Shown: positions 44,878 to 53,583 of the stretch, one piece after another | Layout of the letters: each line of letters opens with the position of its first letter | Numbering within the stretch: position 1 is the stretch's first letter | From: TTA-H9 sp002071415 | GTDB lineage: Bacteria > Bacteroidota > Bacteroidia > Bacteroidales > TTA-H9 | DNA length: 64,000 nt | Assembly: GCA_035411425.1 (NCBI GenBank) | Contig: DAONSX010000001.1 | Coordinates: forward strand, 62,001-126,000 | Direction: 5' to 3' | Program-made: the position numbers and the translations under genes | The notes under the pieces: generated by a model | The model's input: only the letters and a program-made list of their open reading frames with translations | The model's database searches: none | Told to the model about the DNA's origin: nothing

Positions 44878-45762
44878 ATGACCAGAAGAAGAGCCAAAGC
44901 TGATTTCCCGCTTGTTATCAGTGCTTCACGGATGTGTGATCTCCCACAATGGTACCCGCAATACTTAATCCACGAGATAAAACAACGACTCGAAACCGGC
45001 CGAACCTTGCATAGCCTCGTTATCTGGACAAAACATCCTTTAGCGCTCTTGAAGTCCCCTCTATACGACGAATTGAGTTATTTGAAAAGTATCGGGATTC
45101 AGCTCTATTTTCAGATTACTATCACCGGGATGGGTAATCGTGTTTGTGGATATGATAAATTTCAGCGACCATGGAGACCTGAACCTATTGCACCATCAAA
45201 AGAAGAAAGTGTAAAAATTTTACCACAGCTAATTTCCTTGACCGAACATCCCTTGCGCATAAGGCTTCGCATCGATCCTATTCTACAGGTTAAGGATATT
45301 AAAGGAGAATTTTACAGCAATTATGAGGAATGTAAGGATACTATTGAAAAGTGTTCCGCCCTGGGTATTAGAAAATTTTCGTTCAGTTTTGTAGAGCCAG
45401 GTATTTACCGAAAGGTAGACCGGCGCTTTCAGCAGCTTGGAATCACACTTATAAAATTTGATGAAATTTTAAGAAACAAAATCAGATATGAATTTTCCGA
45501 TTTAGAAAAAAAACTTGGAGTAGATATTTCAGGATGTTGCATAGAAGATTGGCCTGTTTCGTCGTGTATCAACGGAAGGATGCTTCAGCAATTACATCCT
45601 CAGAAACTCGATGTGTCGCTCTGTCAACCTCATTCCCGTCCGTTGTGCGGATGTACTGCTTCCATTGATATAGGCGGCTGGCCTCCTAAAACCTGTCCTA
45701 CTGGCTGCGATTATTGTTATGCCCGACCATTTTATCGGGATTTGAAGGAAAAGGAAAAGTAG
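44878..45762 (+). CDS. DUF1848 family protein with C-terminal CX3CX2C
   Basis: 294 residues. The N-terminal LVISASRMCDLPQWYPQYL and WTKHPLALL, the central RLRIDPIL and IRKFSFSFVE match DUF1848, predicted as a TIM-barrel family of unknown function. A cysteine-rich C-terminal region includes GCCIEDW, SLCQPHSRPLCGCTASIDIGGW and CPTGCDYCYA, in which C273-C277-C280 reproduce the radical-SAM CX3CX2C spacing at an unusual C-terminal place. An iron-sulphur cluster is likely by inference; the substrate is unknown. Probably co-transcribed with the AsmA gene. Confidence 0.87.
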   Translation: MTRRRAKADFPLVISASRMCDLPQWYPQYLIHEIKQRLETGRTLHSLVIWTKHPLALLKSPLYDELSYLKSIGIQLYFQITITGMGNRVCGYDKFQRPWRPEPIAPSKEESVKILPQLISLTEHPLRIRLRIDPILQVKDIKGEFYSNYEECKDTIEKCSALGIRKFSFSFVEPGIYRKVDRRFQQLGITLIKFDEILRNKIRYEFSDLEKKLGVDISGCCIEDWPVSSCINGRMLQQLHPQKLDVSLCQPHSRPLCGCTASIDIGGWPPKTCPTGCDYCYARPFYRDLKEKEK

Positions 45763-45814
45763 AAAACGATACCTGGTGCGAGTTGCATAGAAATATACAG
45801 ACATTGATACAGCA

Positions 45815-45945
45815 GGACGAGGAGAGTAAGGGGGACTGGGAGACAAGGAGAGCAAGATGCAAGGAGGCTTCACTATAAAGTATATAAAATGCTCATTTTT
45901 AGTATGTTAACTTTCAACTCACCAATCTCCAATTTTCAATCTTGA
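45815..45945. repeat. Degenerate short-period purine and pyrimidine tracts
   Basis: 45815-45867 is G/A-rich with an irregular 7-9-nt period (GGAGAGTAA, GGGGGACTG, GGAGACAA, GGAGAGCAA). 45906-45945 is a C/T/A-rich counterpart (CAACTCAC, CAATCTCC, AATTTTCAATC). Both lie between DUF1848 and the tRNA terminator. Confidence 0.4.
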
Positions 45946-45986
45946 ATTACCTGTTACCGTGTATATTATGTAATCATCAAATATAA

Positions 45987-46022
45987 AAAAACCCGTTCTC
46001 ATTAAAGCAGGAACCGGTTTTT
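45987..46022. terminator. Terminator shared by DUF1848 and tRNA-Pro
   Basis: 12-bp stem with one mismatch, AAAAACCCGTTC (45987-45998) / GAACCGGTTTTT (46011-46022), with T tracts on both strands. Confidence 0.75.
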
Positions 46023-46037
46023 ATCGATCTTATTTTG

Positions 46038-46111
46038 TCGGAGTGGTGAGACTCGAACTCACGACCTCTTGCACCCCATGCAAGCACGCTAGCCAACTGC
46101 GCCACACCCCG
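46038..46111 (-). tRNA. tRNA-Pro (anticodon GGG)
   Basis: 74-nt cloverleaf on the minus strand. Acceptor CGGGGTG pairs with CACTCCG (one G-U) with discriminator A; D-arm GCGCAGTTGGCTAGCGT; anticodon stem CTTGC/GCAAG with loop ATGGGGT, anticodon GGG followed by G37 as usual for proline; T-arm GTTCGAGTC. CCA is not encoded. A terminator lies 15 bp downstream. Confidence 0.94.
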
Positions 46112-46148
46112 ATCTATATTTCAGTATTGACCTTCCTGAATGCGCCTG

Positions 46149-46156
46149 CAAATTTA
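46149..46156 (-). promoter_or_regulatory. -7 element (TAAATTTG) of tRNA-Pro
   Basis: TAnnTTTG on the minus strand, ~38 bp before the mature tRNA 5' end, leaving a ~30-nt precursor leader. Confidence 0.45.
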
Positions 46157-46228
46157 GATGATTTTTATAAAAGAAAACTTTTCCCCTTCACAAAATCTCT
46201 AAATTTTACCACAAAATTGATGGTGTAT

Positions 46229-48616
46229 TTAGTTTTTTATAAGTTTTGATTGAGTGACTTGCTGATCCTGAATAACTTGAATGATATAAGTCCCGGTGGG
46301 CACTAAGTTCAAATCTATTGTCTGGATGATTTCACTAGAAATAGAATTGAAATTTCTTGAAAAAAGGATATTGCCATTCATATCCATTACTCTCAATGAT
46401 AATGTCTTATGAGAAAATCCTTTCAAATGAATCTTAACAATATGGTGAGCTGGATTTGGATTGATTTCTATGACAGGATTGCCTTTCGAGATTTCATTTG
46501 TACCCGTACAAACGTGAATATTCACCTTCATCATGCTTTCGATTGGGACGAAACAGGGTGCAGTTGGCATGGCAGTCAAACGTAGATTTACATGTCCTTT
46601 ATTGATATCATTGGTTCCCGGGAAATAAATAGTGTTGAGTAGATTGGGTTCGGAAAAATAGCCGTCGCCATAGGTTGACCAAACAATACTATCCGTGTTG
46701 TAAGCTGTTCCATGTAAATAGGCAGGATCTCCCACACAGATGAGGGTGTCTTTGCCAGCGTAGGAGTAAGGGCTAGGGTGGAGGAAAAGGGTCATCGAGT
46801 CGGAAGAAACCGAAATGAGGTCATAACTAAAGGCAGTGAGGGTTAGTTTAACGGAATCGGATTGCTTGTCTTGAGGTCCTAAAAAATAGATAGCATGTGG
46901 TTCATTGGGCTGATTAAAATGGCCATCGCCAGAAGTCGTCCATAGTACAGTACGGTAATTTTGTGCAGAACTATGGAGATTATTGTAAGGTATAATGTTG
47001 CAAATTAATGTATCAGGTCCGGCGAAAGCCGATACTGAAAAGGAGGTGTCGAATTGGATTTTGGCGATGCGAGTTTTCCAGCCCGTTTTTATATATTCGG
47101 TAGTGAACCAGAATGAAGTATCATCGGAGGGGTCGATGGCCATCATAGCATAATCTCCCCATCGGCCAAAGTTGCTTTGTGCATAGGAGCCGGTAATGAT
47201 TTCTGCTTCCTGGAGGTTCATTTGTCCTAAAGGAGCATTAGCCGTACGGCCAGTATACCGTATGGAAGGGGAATATGACTCACTGCTGACGGAGTATCCG
47301 AGGGCAATATCTCCGATTGTGTTCATGGCTATACTTGGCATCCATCGGTTGAGATCATCAGGAGCCCAGGTCCCTTGTTGATATATCTCCCAAGGATTGG
47401 AGTCAGTTTTACGGAATTCGTACCACCTTATACCAGCATGTGCTTGTCCATCGAAATCAACCGAATGACAAGCTACCATAGTTTGATAAGTCCCAAAGTT
47501 CCGATATTGCAGACGATACATCAGGCGGTCGGAAAGTGTTTCGAGGCCTTGATTCGTATTAGGTTGAGGAATGCAAGCTCCACGGGGTGCATCACAAAAA
47601 TAGGCATCGAAAGGCGCTACAGCCAAAGAGGTTACAGGTTGGAAGGTGCTGTTATTCACATTATTCCAATCGACATGAAATTCCCATATCTTGAAGGCAT
47701 CTTGAAGAGCTCCCAAACCATCATCGGTGAAATAAGCAAAATAATTGGGAGCGCCCGTTGGAGGAGGATTCCCATCGAAATCGGAGGGAAGCATGCTCCA
47801 TGCCCCAGCATTAGGTGGCAAATCAAAAAGAATCATTCGAGCGTTGGAATCCCCCACCAGCATAGCATCCCGTTCAAAAGCAGCAGCTGCAACTCTTACA
47901 TAACTTCCAAACAAATTGAAAGAAGCATAATAAGCATCAGGCCAGATGCCAAATTTTGGATAATCGTTGAAAGCAGGGAATTCAAATGCATATTGATAAT
48001 ATGAACCTAAAGGATCGGAAGTTTCTGAAATGGCAATAAGTTGCCAATAAGTTCCATTCGATGTGTTCACGGCAAATTGTGAGGCTATCCATCTATTGGC
48101 CAATTCATCGTATAGGACTATAGGATCGCCATCATTGGTACCAGTCCAAGGCCCAATAAAACCATTCCATAGGGTCGAATTGTTTACAGGACCAAAAAGC
48201 AAATTACCTTGTTTATCGTAAATAGCAAATGAAAGATTTATCATCTGGAAATAATAATCGCGGCCTACATCTCCTTCGGTGTCAGGTGGATAAACACTAT
48301 TTACATTGCCTATTCCAGCAAAATTCAATATGGGACCCGCATTCGGAATCGAAGGGGCAGATATCTGCCTTACCGGATCGAGCTGAGCAGGTGTGAGCTG
48401 ATGCATGATGGGATGGTGTTCATCAAAAGCAAGATTGCGCACCAGTGAATCTTTCCAGGAACGATCTCTCGCTCCGGGCAAAACAGCTGCCATTTCAGAC
48501 AAAGGCTGCGATTTTCTGAAATATGCTGCTCTCTTTACCGTCATTTGTTGTGAAAAAACCAGTTGGGGAAAAAAGACAGCAATGAAAATGATGAATAAGC
48601 AATGTTTCTTTTTCAT
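46229..48616 (-). CDS. Large secreted T9SS-sorted protein with Ig/PKD-like repeats
   Basis: 795 residues from ATG 48616, with a signal peptide ending LVFSQ; the earlier in-frame codon at 48649 overlaps the promoter element and is rejected. Residues ~60-540 form one large domain with no recognised family (motifs: SVYPPDTEGDVG, YYFQMINLSFAIYDKQG, NRWIASQFAV). Two tandem repeats of ~85 residues follow (AGPDTLIC / AGKDTLIC, W-T-GDG-F--PN, IYF-G), then a type-A T9SS domain (IEINPNPAHHIVKIH ... LVPTGTYIIQVI). Predicted surface or secreted; possibly adhesive, function unknown. Confidence 0.82.
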   Translation of the reverse strand: MKKKHCLFIIFIAVFFPQLVFSQQMTVKRAAYFRKSQPLSEMAAVLPGARDRSWKDSLVRNLAFDEHHPIMHQLTPAQLDPVRQISAPSIPNAGPILNFAGIGNVNSVYPPDTEGDVGRDYYFQMINLSFAIYDKQGNLLFGPVNNSTLWNGFIGPWTGTNDGDPIVLYDELANRWIASQFAVNTSNGTYWQLIAISETSDPLGSYYQYAFEFPAFNDYPKFGIWPDAYYASFNLFGSYVRVAAAAFERDAMLVGDSNARMILFDLPPNAGAWSMLPSDFDGNPPPTGAPNYFAYFTDDGLGALQDAFKIWEFHVDWNNVNNSTFQPVTSLAVAPFDAYFCDAPRGACIPQPNTNQGLETLSDRLMYRLQYRNFGTYQTMVACHSVDFDGQAHAGIRWYEFRKTDSNPWEIYQQGTWAPDDLNRWMPSIAMNTIGDIALGYSVSSESYSPSIRYTGRTANAPLGQMNLQEAEIITGSYAQSNFGRWGDYAMMAIDPSDDTSFWFTTEYIKTGWKTRIAKIQFDTSFSVSAFAGPDTLICNIIPYNNLHSSAQNYRTVLWTTSGDGHFNQPNEPHAIYFLGPQDKQSDSVKLTLTAFSYDLISVSSDSMTLFLHPSPYSYAGKDTLICVGDPAYLHGTAYNTDSIVWSTYGDGYFSEPNLLNTIYFPGTNDINKGHVNLRLTAMPTAPCFVPIESMMKVNIHVCTGTNEISKGNPVIEINPNPAHHIVKIHLKGFSHKTLSLRVMDMNGNILFSRNFNSISSEIIQTIDLNLVPTGTYIIQVIQDQQVTQSKLIKN

Positions 48617-48648
48617 GAGTAGTAAAATTGGTAAATTCTTATCCGGCA

Positions 48649-48656
48649 CAAATTTA
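48649..48656 (-). promoter_or_regulatory. -7 element (TAAATTTG) of the T9SS protein gene
   Basis: TAnnTTTG on the minus strand, leader ~26 nt to the ATG at 48616. Confidence 0.5.
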
Positions 48657-48807
48657 CATAAACATTTCAGTAAGATATAATAAAGTTAGGTTGATTTCAA
48701 AAAGGTGGAGAAGTTTATTATTTACCTTTCCAAAGGAGATTCTTTCTAAGCATGGATAGATTCAATTGATATCATCGAATGTATATTCCGATTCATCTTT
48801 GCTTGCT

Positions 48808-49548
48808 CTATCGAATCTTATTTTTCAGGCAGTAATGATTATAGGCCTTTTCGGAAGCTATGTTTCCCAGGCGTATAGATTTTTTCCAATCCTTGCAAGC
48901 ACCATCCAGATCGCCACTCATAAATTTGGCGTTTCCTCTGTTATTCAACGCAGGAGAATAGGTCGAATCGATATGCAATGCTACATCGAAATCAGCGATG
49001 GCTTCTTTGTATTTATTCATATTACTCAATGCAATTCCTCTATTATAATAGGCATACATATTCTTAGGCTCGATCTGGATGACTTTCGTAAAACAAACAT
49101 AAGCTTCCTTGAATTGCTTCAAGTATATATGTGCCTCGCCTTTGTACATATAGGCGTAGGTATGGGCAGCATTCAATCTTAAAGCTTCATCGAATTCCTC
49201 TATGGCTTTCTCATATTCTTTTTTTTGTTCGTAAATAAATCCACGAACGAAGAATCCATTTCCATCTTCTGGATTTTTTTCAATATATTGATTCATATAA
49301 TTCAAGGCTTCATCATAATTACCCAAGCCAATCAAGGTAGCTGCCTTGGTAAATGTCCATTGGGAATTTTCATCGGTGTCAGACGTACCTGGTTTAAATG
49401 CATCTTGTCCGGGTTGATAAGATTTCTGCGTAGTATCGTGAATGGTAGCGGTTAGATTTTCCTTGGGCAGTTCCTTTTTGCTTGAATTGCTTTTACAAGC
49501 CGAAATTACAACTAAGGCAATCAAGAAGATAGATAAAAAGTGTTTCAT
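48808..49548 (-). CDS. TPR lipoprotein
   Basis: 246 residues from ATG 49548. Lipoprotein signal MKHFLSIFLIALVVISAC with lipobox cysteine C18. A low-complexity linker follows, then about five TPR units (NYDEALNYMNQYIEKNPEDG, EYEKAIEEFDEALRLNAAH, QFKEAYVCFTKVIQIEPKN, KYKEAIADFDVALHIDST). Outer- or inner-membrane-attached, probably a protein-interaction scaffold. It shares TPR style with the gene just upstream, but has its own -7 element. Confidence 0.83.
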   Translation of the reverse strand: MKHFLSIFLIALVVISACKSNSSKKELPKENLTATIHDTTQKSYQPGQDAFKPGTSDTDENSQWTFTKAATLIGLGNYDEALNYMNQYIEKNPEDGNGFFVRGFIYEQKKEYEKAIEEFDEALRLNAAHTYAYMYKGEAHIYLKQFKEAYVCFTKVIQIEPKNMYAYYNRGIALSNMNKYKEAIADFDVALHIDSTYSPALNNRGNAKFMSGDLDGACKDWKKSIRLGNIASEKAYNHYCLKNKIR

Positions 49549-49569
49549 ATCTGGAAAGTTTAAAGAAGG

Positions 49570-49577
49570 CAAAATTA
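49570..49577 (-). promoter_or_regulatory. -7 element (TAATTTTG) of the TPR lipoprotein gene
   Basis: TAnnTTTG on the minus strand directly after the upstream stop (49578-49580); leader ~15 nt to ATG 49548. It supports that start over the upstream in-frame codon. Confidence 0.5.
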
Positions 49578-50504
49578 TCAATCTTTACAGTAATTCATCA
49601 AGTATTTTATTGCAGGTTCATATCCAAGTTCTATGGCCATTTTCAAGTCGGCACAGCCAGTATCCATCTGATGCTGGGCAAGGCGGCTAAGACCTCTTCC
49701 TGTGAGAGCTTCAGCGGATGAATCTATGGAATAGGCCATGTTGTAATCCGATTCGGCTTCTGCAAATTTGTAAAGATTAAAACTAGCCATAGCGCGGTTA
49801 AAATATGCTTCGGCATAATTGGGATTTAAATAAATAACTCGGGTAAAATCTTCGATTGCAGTGTAGTAATAACCAGCTTCGGCTTTCGCGACGCCACGGC
49901 TCAGGATAATTTCTGCATCGTTTGGCAAAAGCGCCAAGGCGGCATCGAAGTCGGCAATGGCCTCGAAGAACCTTCCCAGATGATGTTTGCATAAACCCCT
50001 ATGATACAAAGCTTGAGTATTTTTTGAATCAGATTTGACTAATTTATCGAAGTTCATGAATGCTTGCTCATAATTTTGATGTTCGAAATCGATGAGGCCT
50101 AAATTAAAAAGGGCGTCGGTCATGGTAGTGTCAAGTGAAATAGTCTTTCGAAAGTCTTCCCTGGCCAGGGAATCATTTCCCAGAGCGTGATAAATCAAAC
50201 CACGTTGATAGAATACATTGGTTTGCTTTGAGTTGATTCTGGCTGCCTGATCCATATCGAAAAGGGCTTTCTGGAAGTTTCCTAACTTGTAATAGAGCAC
50301 ACCTCTATTATACCATGCCTCGGGCAGTGTAGGATCTTTATAGATGGCGGTGTTGAAATTCTGGAGGGCCTGTTCTGTATATCCCAGACGGGCTGCTGTT
50401 ATTCCCTGTTTTATGAAATATTCTGCATCATTCTGGGCTGAAGATTCAATAATGAGATTCCAAGAAATAAAAAGCAACAAGATAATTTTGAAATATTGTT
50501 TCAT
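49578..50504 (-). CDS. Exported TPR protein
   Basis: 308 residues. Signal peptide MKQYFKIILLLFISWNLI... ending SSAQ. About eight consecutive TPR units (GYTEQALQNFNTAIYKDPT, NFQKALFDMDQAARINSKQ, RFFEAIADFDAALALLPND, YYTAIEDFTRVIYLNPN). Its ATG overlaps the lpxB stop (ATGA). Periplasmic scaffold by inference; the coupling to lpxB hints at an envelope role. Confidence 0.83.
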   Translation of the reverse strand: MKQYFKIILLLFISWNLIIESSAQNDAEYFIKQGITAARLGYTEQALQNFNTAIYKDPTLPEAWYNRGVLYYKLGNFQKALFDMDQAARINSKQTNVFYQRGLIYHALGNDSLAREDFRKTISLDTTMTDALFNLGLIDFEHQNYEQAFMNFDKLVKSDSKNTQALYHRGLCKHHLGRFFEAIADFDAALALLPNDAEIILSRGVAKAEAGYYYTAIEDFTRVIYLNPNYAEAYFNRAMASFNLYKFAEAESDYNMAYSIDSSAEALTGRGLSRLAQHQMDTGCADLKMAIELGYEPAIKYLMNYCKD

Positions 50505-51622
50505 GATTGTGAAGCAATTACTCGTACGATTTCATTAGCAGCTCTTTTCGAAGCCCCCGGGCCTCCCAACAAATGCCTAATTTCGTCGTATCCTTTGCGA
50601 ATCTCGTTTCTATATCGTTCATCTTTCACTATCTTGTCTATTTCGTCGTATAAACGTGCAGGAGTAAAATAGTTCTGTATGAGTTCTTTTACTACTTGTC
50701 GGCCGGCGATAAGATTAGGTAAGCCGATAAATCCGATTTTTACCATACGTCTGGCAATAAAATAAGAAAGGGGCTGACCTTTATAACAAATTACCTGAGG
50801 CACATTCAGTAAGGCGGTTTCGAGTGAAGCAGTTCCCGAGGTAACTAAAGCTGCATAAGAATGACTCAGCAAATCATAGGTTTGTCCCTTAGTGATTGCA
50901 ATTCTATGATGATTGGTAATTGGTTCGAAAAAATTGTCGGGAAGAGAAGGAGCTGCTCCAATCACAAATTGGAATTCAGGGAAACGCTTTACCATGCTGA
51001 GCATCACGGGTAACATCACTTTTATTTCCTGTTTTCGACTGCCCGGCAAAATTGCTATTATAGGCTGGTGATTCAAAGAATTTCGACTGAGGAATTCTTC
51101 TCGAGAGGGAGGAATATATTCGGAAATAACATCGAGCAAGGGATGCCCTGCATAAAATACCTCAAAATGGTGTTGAGAATAAAAATCACTTTCGAAAGGA
51201 AGTATAGTAATCATGCGGTTGACGTATTTCTTTATGCTACGTACCCGCGATTGATGCCATGCCCAAACCTGTGGTGATACATAATAGATGACTTTGATGT
51301 TATTTTTTCGGGCAAATTTGGCTATCCTCAAATTAAAACCCGGATAATCGACAAGAATAAGAGCGTGAGGTTGAAAGTTTAAGATATCGGATTTGCATTC
51401 ATTTAGAATTTTTATAATGGTAGGGAGATGACCGGCCACTTCGACAAAACCCATAAATGAGAGGTCTCTGTGGTGTTTTATGATGTTTACCCCAGCTTTC
51501 TTCATCAAATCTCCACCAAAGCCACGGAATTCGGCTTCGCTGTCGAGTTCTTGGATTGCCTTTACCAGATTGGAAGCGTGTAAATCACCCGAGGCTTCAC
51601 CTACAATGAGATAGTATTTCAT
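50501..51622 (-). CDS. lpxB: Lipid-A-disaccharide synthase
   Basis: GT19 enzyme joining UDP-2,3-diacylglucosamine and lipid X on the inner-membrane face. 373 residues. N-terminal VGEASGDLHASNLVKAI, RDLSFMGFVEV, YYVSPQVWAW and AILPGSRKQEI are family signatures, with SGTASLETAL near 267. Overlaps by 4 bp with genes on both sides (ATGA), so translation is probably coupled across the block. Lipid A presence fits a Gram-negative envelope. Confidence 0.95.
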   Translation of the reverse strand: MKYYLIVGEASGDLHASNLVKAIQELDSEAEFRGFGGDLMKKAGVNIIKHHRDLSFMGFVEVAGHLPTIIKILNECKSDILNFQPHALILVDYPGFNLRIAKFARKNNIKVIYYVSPQVWAWHQSRVRSIKKYVNRMITILPFESDFYSQHHFEVFYAGHPLLDVISEYIPPSREEFLSRNSLNHQPIIAILPGSRKQEIKVMLPVMLSMVKRFPEFQFVIGAAPSLPDNFFEPITNHHRIAITKGQTYDLLSHSYAALVTSGTASLETALLNVPQVICYKGQPLSYFIARRMVKIGFIGLPNLIAGRQVVKELIQNYFTPARLYDEIDKIVKDERYRNEIRKGYDEIRHLLGGPGASKRAANEIVRVIASQS

Positions 51623-51909
51623 ATAGTTCCCGCCTTTATCCTTACATAAATAAAATAGCCCAATACAAGGACAAAGACCATGGTTAAAACTCCTCTACCT
51701 GTGCGTTCGAATTTTCGTCGCATAAAAAAATGTCGGATCAAAACGATTGGGATGATAAGTGAAAGCCAATACATTTGCCATGGTTGAAAAAATGGATCTA
51801 ATCCCGTAATTGCAGTAAGAAGTAAGCCGATGAGCCAGAACAGTATTCCTCCGGTTATCATTCCGAGCAGTCCGGCTAAAAGTCCAAACCAATAGGTATT
51901 CTTATTCAT
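51619..51909 (-). CDS. Small three-helix membrane protein between surE and lpxB
   Basis: 96 residues, three hydrophobic helices (~8-32, 44-60, 75-92) separated by a basic loop MRRKFERTGRG. No family recognised. It overlaps surE by 8 bp and lpxB by 4 bp, which strongly supports it being a real gene and suggests a lipid A-related or membrane role. Confidence 0.75.
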   Translation of the reverse strand: MNKNTYWFGLLAGLLGMITGGILFWLIGLLLTAITGLDPFFQPWQMYWLSLIIPIVLIRHFFMRRKFERTGRGVLTMVFVLVLGYFIYVRIKAGTI

Positions 51910-52672
51910 TGTTGAATATTTTCTTCAAGTAATCCAAGGCATAATGTGCCGTCATGTCGTACTGAACAGGCATTACCGAAATGAAGTTGTTTTCCAAGGC
52001 GCAAAGATCACTACCCGGTTGCCCATCGTAATTTATAAAATTCCCCATTATCCAGAAATAATCTCTTTCGCGTGGATCGAGGCGATGATCGAATTCTTCT
52101 TCCCATCTTCCTTCACCCTGATGTGTAATATGAATTCCACGGATTGGTTCACCTCCTGTTTCGGGAATGTTTACATTCAAGCAGACTCCTCTTGGTAATC
52201 CATTTTCGAGAATAATGCGTGCAATTCTGGTAACCCATTCATCGAGGCAACTGAAATTGGCATGGTATGAATAATCACAAAACGAAAAACCTATGCTGGG
52301 AATATCTAACATGCAACCTTCCAATACAGCTGCCATAGTTCCAGAATACAGAATGTTGATAGAGGCATTAGAACCATGATTGATGCCCGAAACCAAAAGA
52401 TCAGGTTTCCGGGGTACGAGAAATTTTTCGGCCAGTTTCACACAATCGACAGGTGTGCCACTTATACCGTATTCCTCATAATTTTCTTCCTCGCTAATTT
52501 TCTGATAACGCAAAGGAATATTTACGGTGATGGAATGAGCCATCCCCGACTGAGGTTTATCAGGAGCGGCTACAATAACATGACCCATGGGCCGCATCAT
52601 TCGTATCAAGGCTTTGATGCCTGGAGCATTCACTCCATCATCATTGGTAACTAAAATGAGTTTATTATCCAT
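51902..52672 (-). CDS. surE: 5'/3'-nucleotidase SurE
   Basis: 256 residues from ATG 52672; a second ATG two codons upstream (52678) is possible. LVTNDDGVNAPGI holds the DD metal pair, followed by PDKPQSGMAHSITV, GTPVDCVKL and SGINHGSN, all family motifs. Dephosphorylates nucleoside monophosphates and short polyphosphate. First gene of the surE-TM-lpxB-TPR block. An AGAGGA lies 7 nt before the chosen ATG, but the -7 element suggests little of it is transcribed. Confidence 0.94.
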   Translation of the reverse strand: MDNKLILVTNDDGVNAPGIKALIRMMRPMGHVIVAAPDKPQSGMAHSITVNIPLRYQKISEEENYEEYGISGTPVDCVKLAEKFLVPRKPDLLVSGINHGSNASINILYSGTMAAVLEGCMLDIPSIGFSFCDYSYHANFSCLDEWVTRIARIILENGLPRGVCLNVNIPETGGEPIRGIHITHQGEGRWEEEFDHRLDPRERDYFWIMGNFINYDGQPGSDLCALENNFISVMPVQYDMTAHYALDYLKKIFNNE

Positions 52673-52685
52673 AAACATTCCTCTT

Positions 52686-52693
52686 CAAAAATA
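52686..52693 (-). promoter_or_regulatory. -7 element (TATTTTTG) of the surE-lpxB operon
   Basis: TAnnTTTG on the minus strand; predicted start ~52678-52682, so the leader is under ~10 nt. Confidence 0.45.
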
Positions 52694-52907
52694 AAATAAT
52701 CTCCACTTAAAATAACTTTACCAAATTTTTTTTCATTTAAAAATGAAACTAATGTCACCATCATTATAAAAAAGAAACATATTAAATAACACTTCCTTCG
52801 GTAATTTCATTTTTATGAATTAAGTAATTAGAAATATCGAGGTTCATCCTTTTGAATTGACAAAGTTAACAGTATTCTATGATAAGGATTAAAATTAAGT
52901 TAAACAA

Positions 52908-53489
52908 TCAGAAGGTTTGAAGATGCTTGTATAGGATTTGAGTAGGCAAGCCCATCACGTTGTAAAACGAACCATGAATAGCTTCTATGCCAATGTATCC
53001 GATCCATTCCTGAACGCCATACGAACCGGCCTTATCATATGGAGAATAATAGTCGACATAATATTCGATTTCTTCTTTTTCAAGTTTTCTAAATCTTACC
53101 TCACTTTCGGCCACGAATGTTTCGGTTTTTCTTGATGAACGCAAGCAAATTCCCGTGTATACGAAATGAGTATTGTTAGAGAGTTGTTTGAGCATGATGA
53201 TGGCCTCTTGTCTCGAAGAGGGTTTGTTGAGGATGTGATTATTCAGCCAAACAATTGTATCGGCCGTAATCAGAAGAAAGTTTTCGGGCAGGTCTTCATT
53301 ATTGAAAGCCAAACTTTTGCGTCGAGCAAGCATCAAAGCGACATCTTTCCCGTGCATATCGAGAGGGTAGTCTTCTGGAGTTTCTTTTGTAAAGACCAGG
53401 AAGGGAAGGTCAAGCCCCGCAAGCAATTGCTGCCTTCTGGGTGAGCGCGAAGCTAAAATAAGAATGTAATCTTGTAGGTTGGATAGCAT
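52908..53489 (-). CDS. maf: Maf-type nucleoside triphosphate pyrophosphatase
   Basis: 193 residues. Signature ASRSPRRQQLL at 13-23; ITADTIVWLNNHILNKP carries the catalytic/metal Asp; DKAGSYGVQEWIG is the C-terminal motif with Q-E-W. The DKAGSYGVQ form points to the YhdE (dTTP/UTP) subgroup, which removes non-canonical nucleotides. ATG 53489; no overlapping neighbour. Confidence 0.94.
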   Translation of the reverse strand: MLSNLQDYILILASRSPRRQQLLAGLDLPFLVFTKETPEDYPLDMHGKDVALMLARRKSLAFNNEDLPENFLLITADTIVWLNNHILNKPSSRQEAIIMLKQLSNNTHFVYTGICLRSSRKTETFVAESEVRFRKLEKEEIEYYVDYYSPYDKAGSYGVQEWIGYIGIEAIHGSFYNVMGLPTQILYKHLQTF

Positions 53490-53583
53490 TTCGAAATTTT
53501 ACCTGGATTGTTTCAATATGATTGAATATCAAAATAATGGTTGATCATTTCTGGTGAAAAACCTCATAAATCTCTCCTATTGG

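Noticed and set aside
47375..48004. 209-codon plus-strand frame inside the T9SS protein gene
   Set aside because: Antisense shadow, cysteine/serine-rich mixture without family resemblance.
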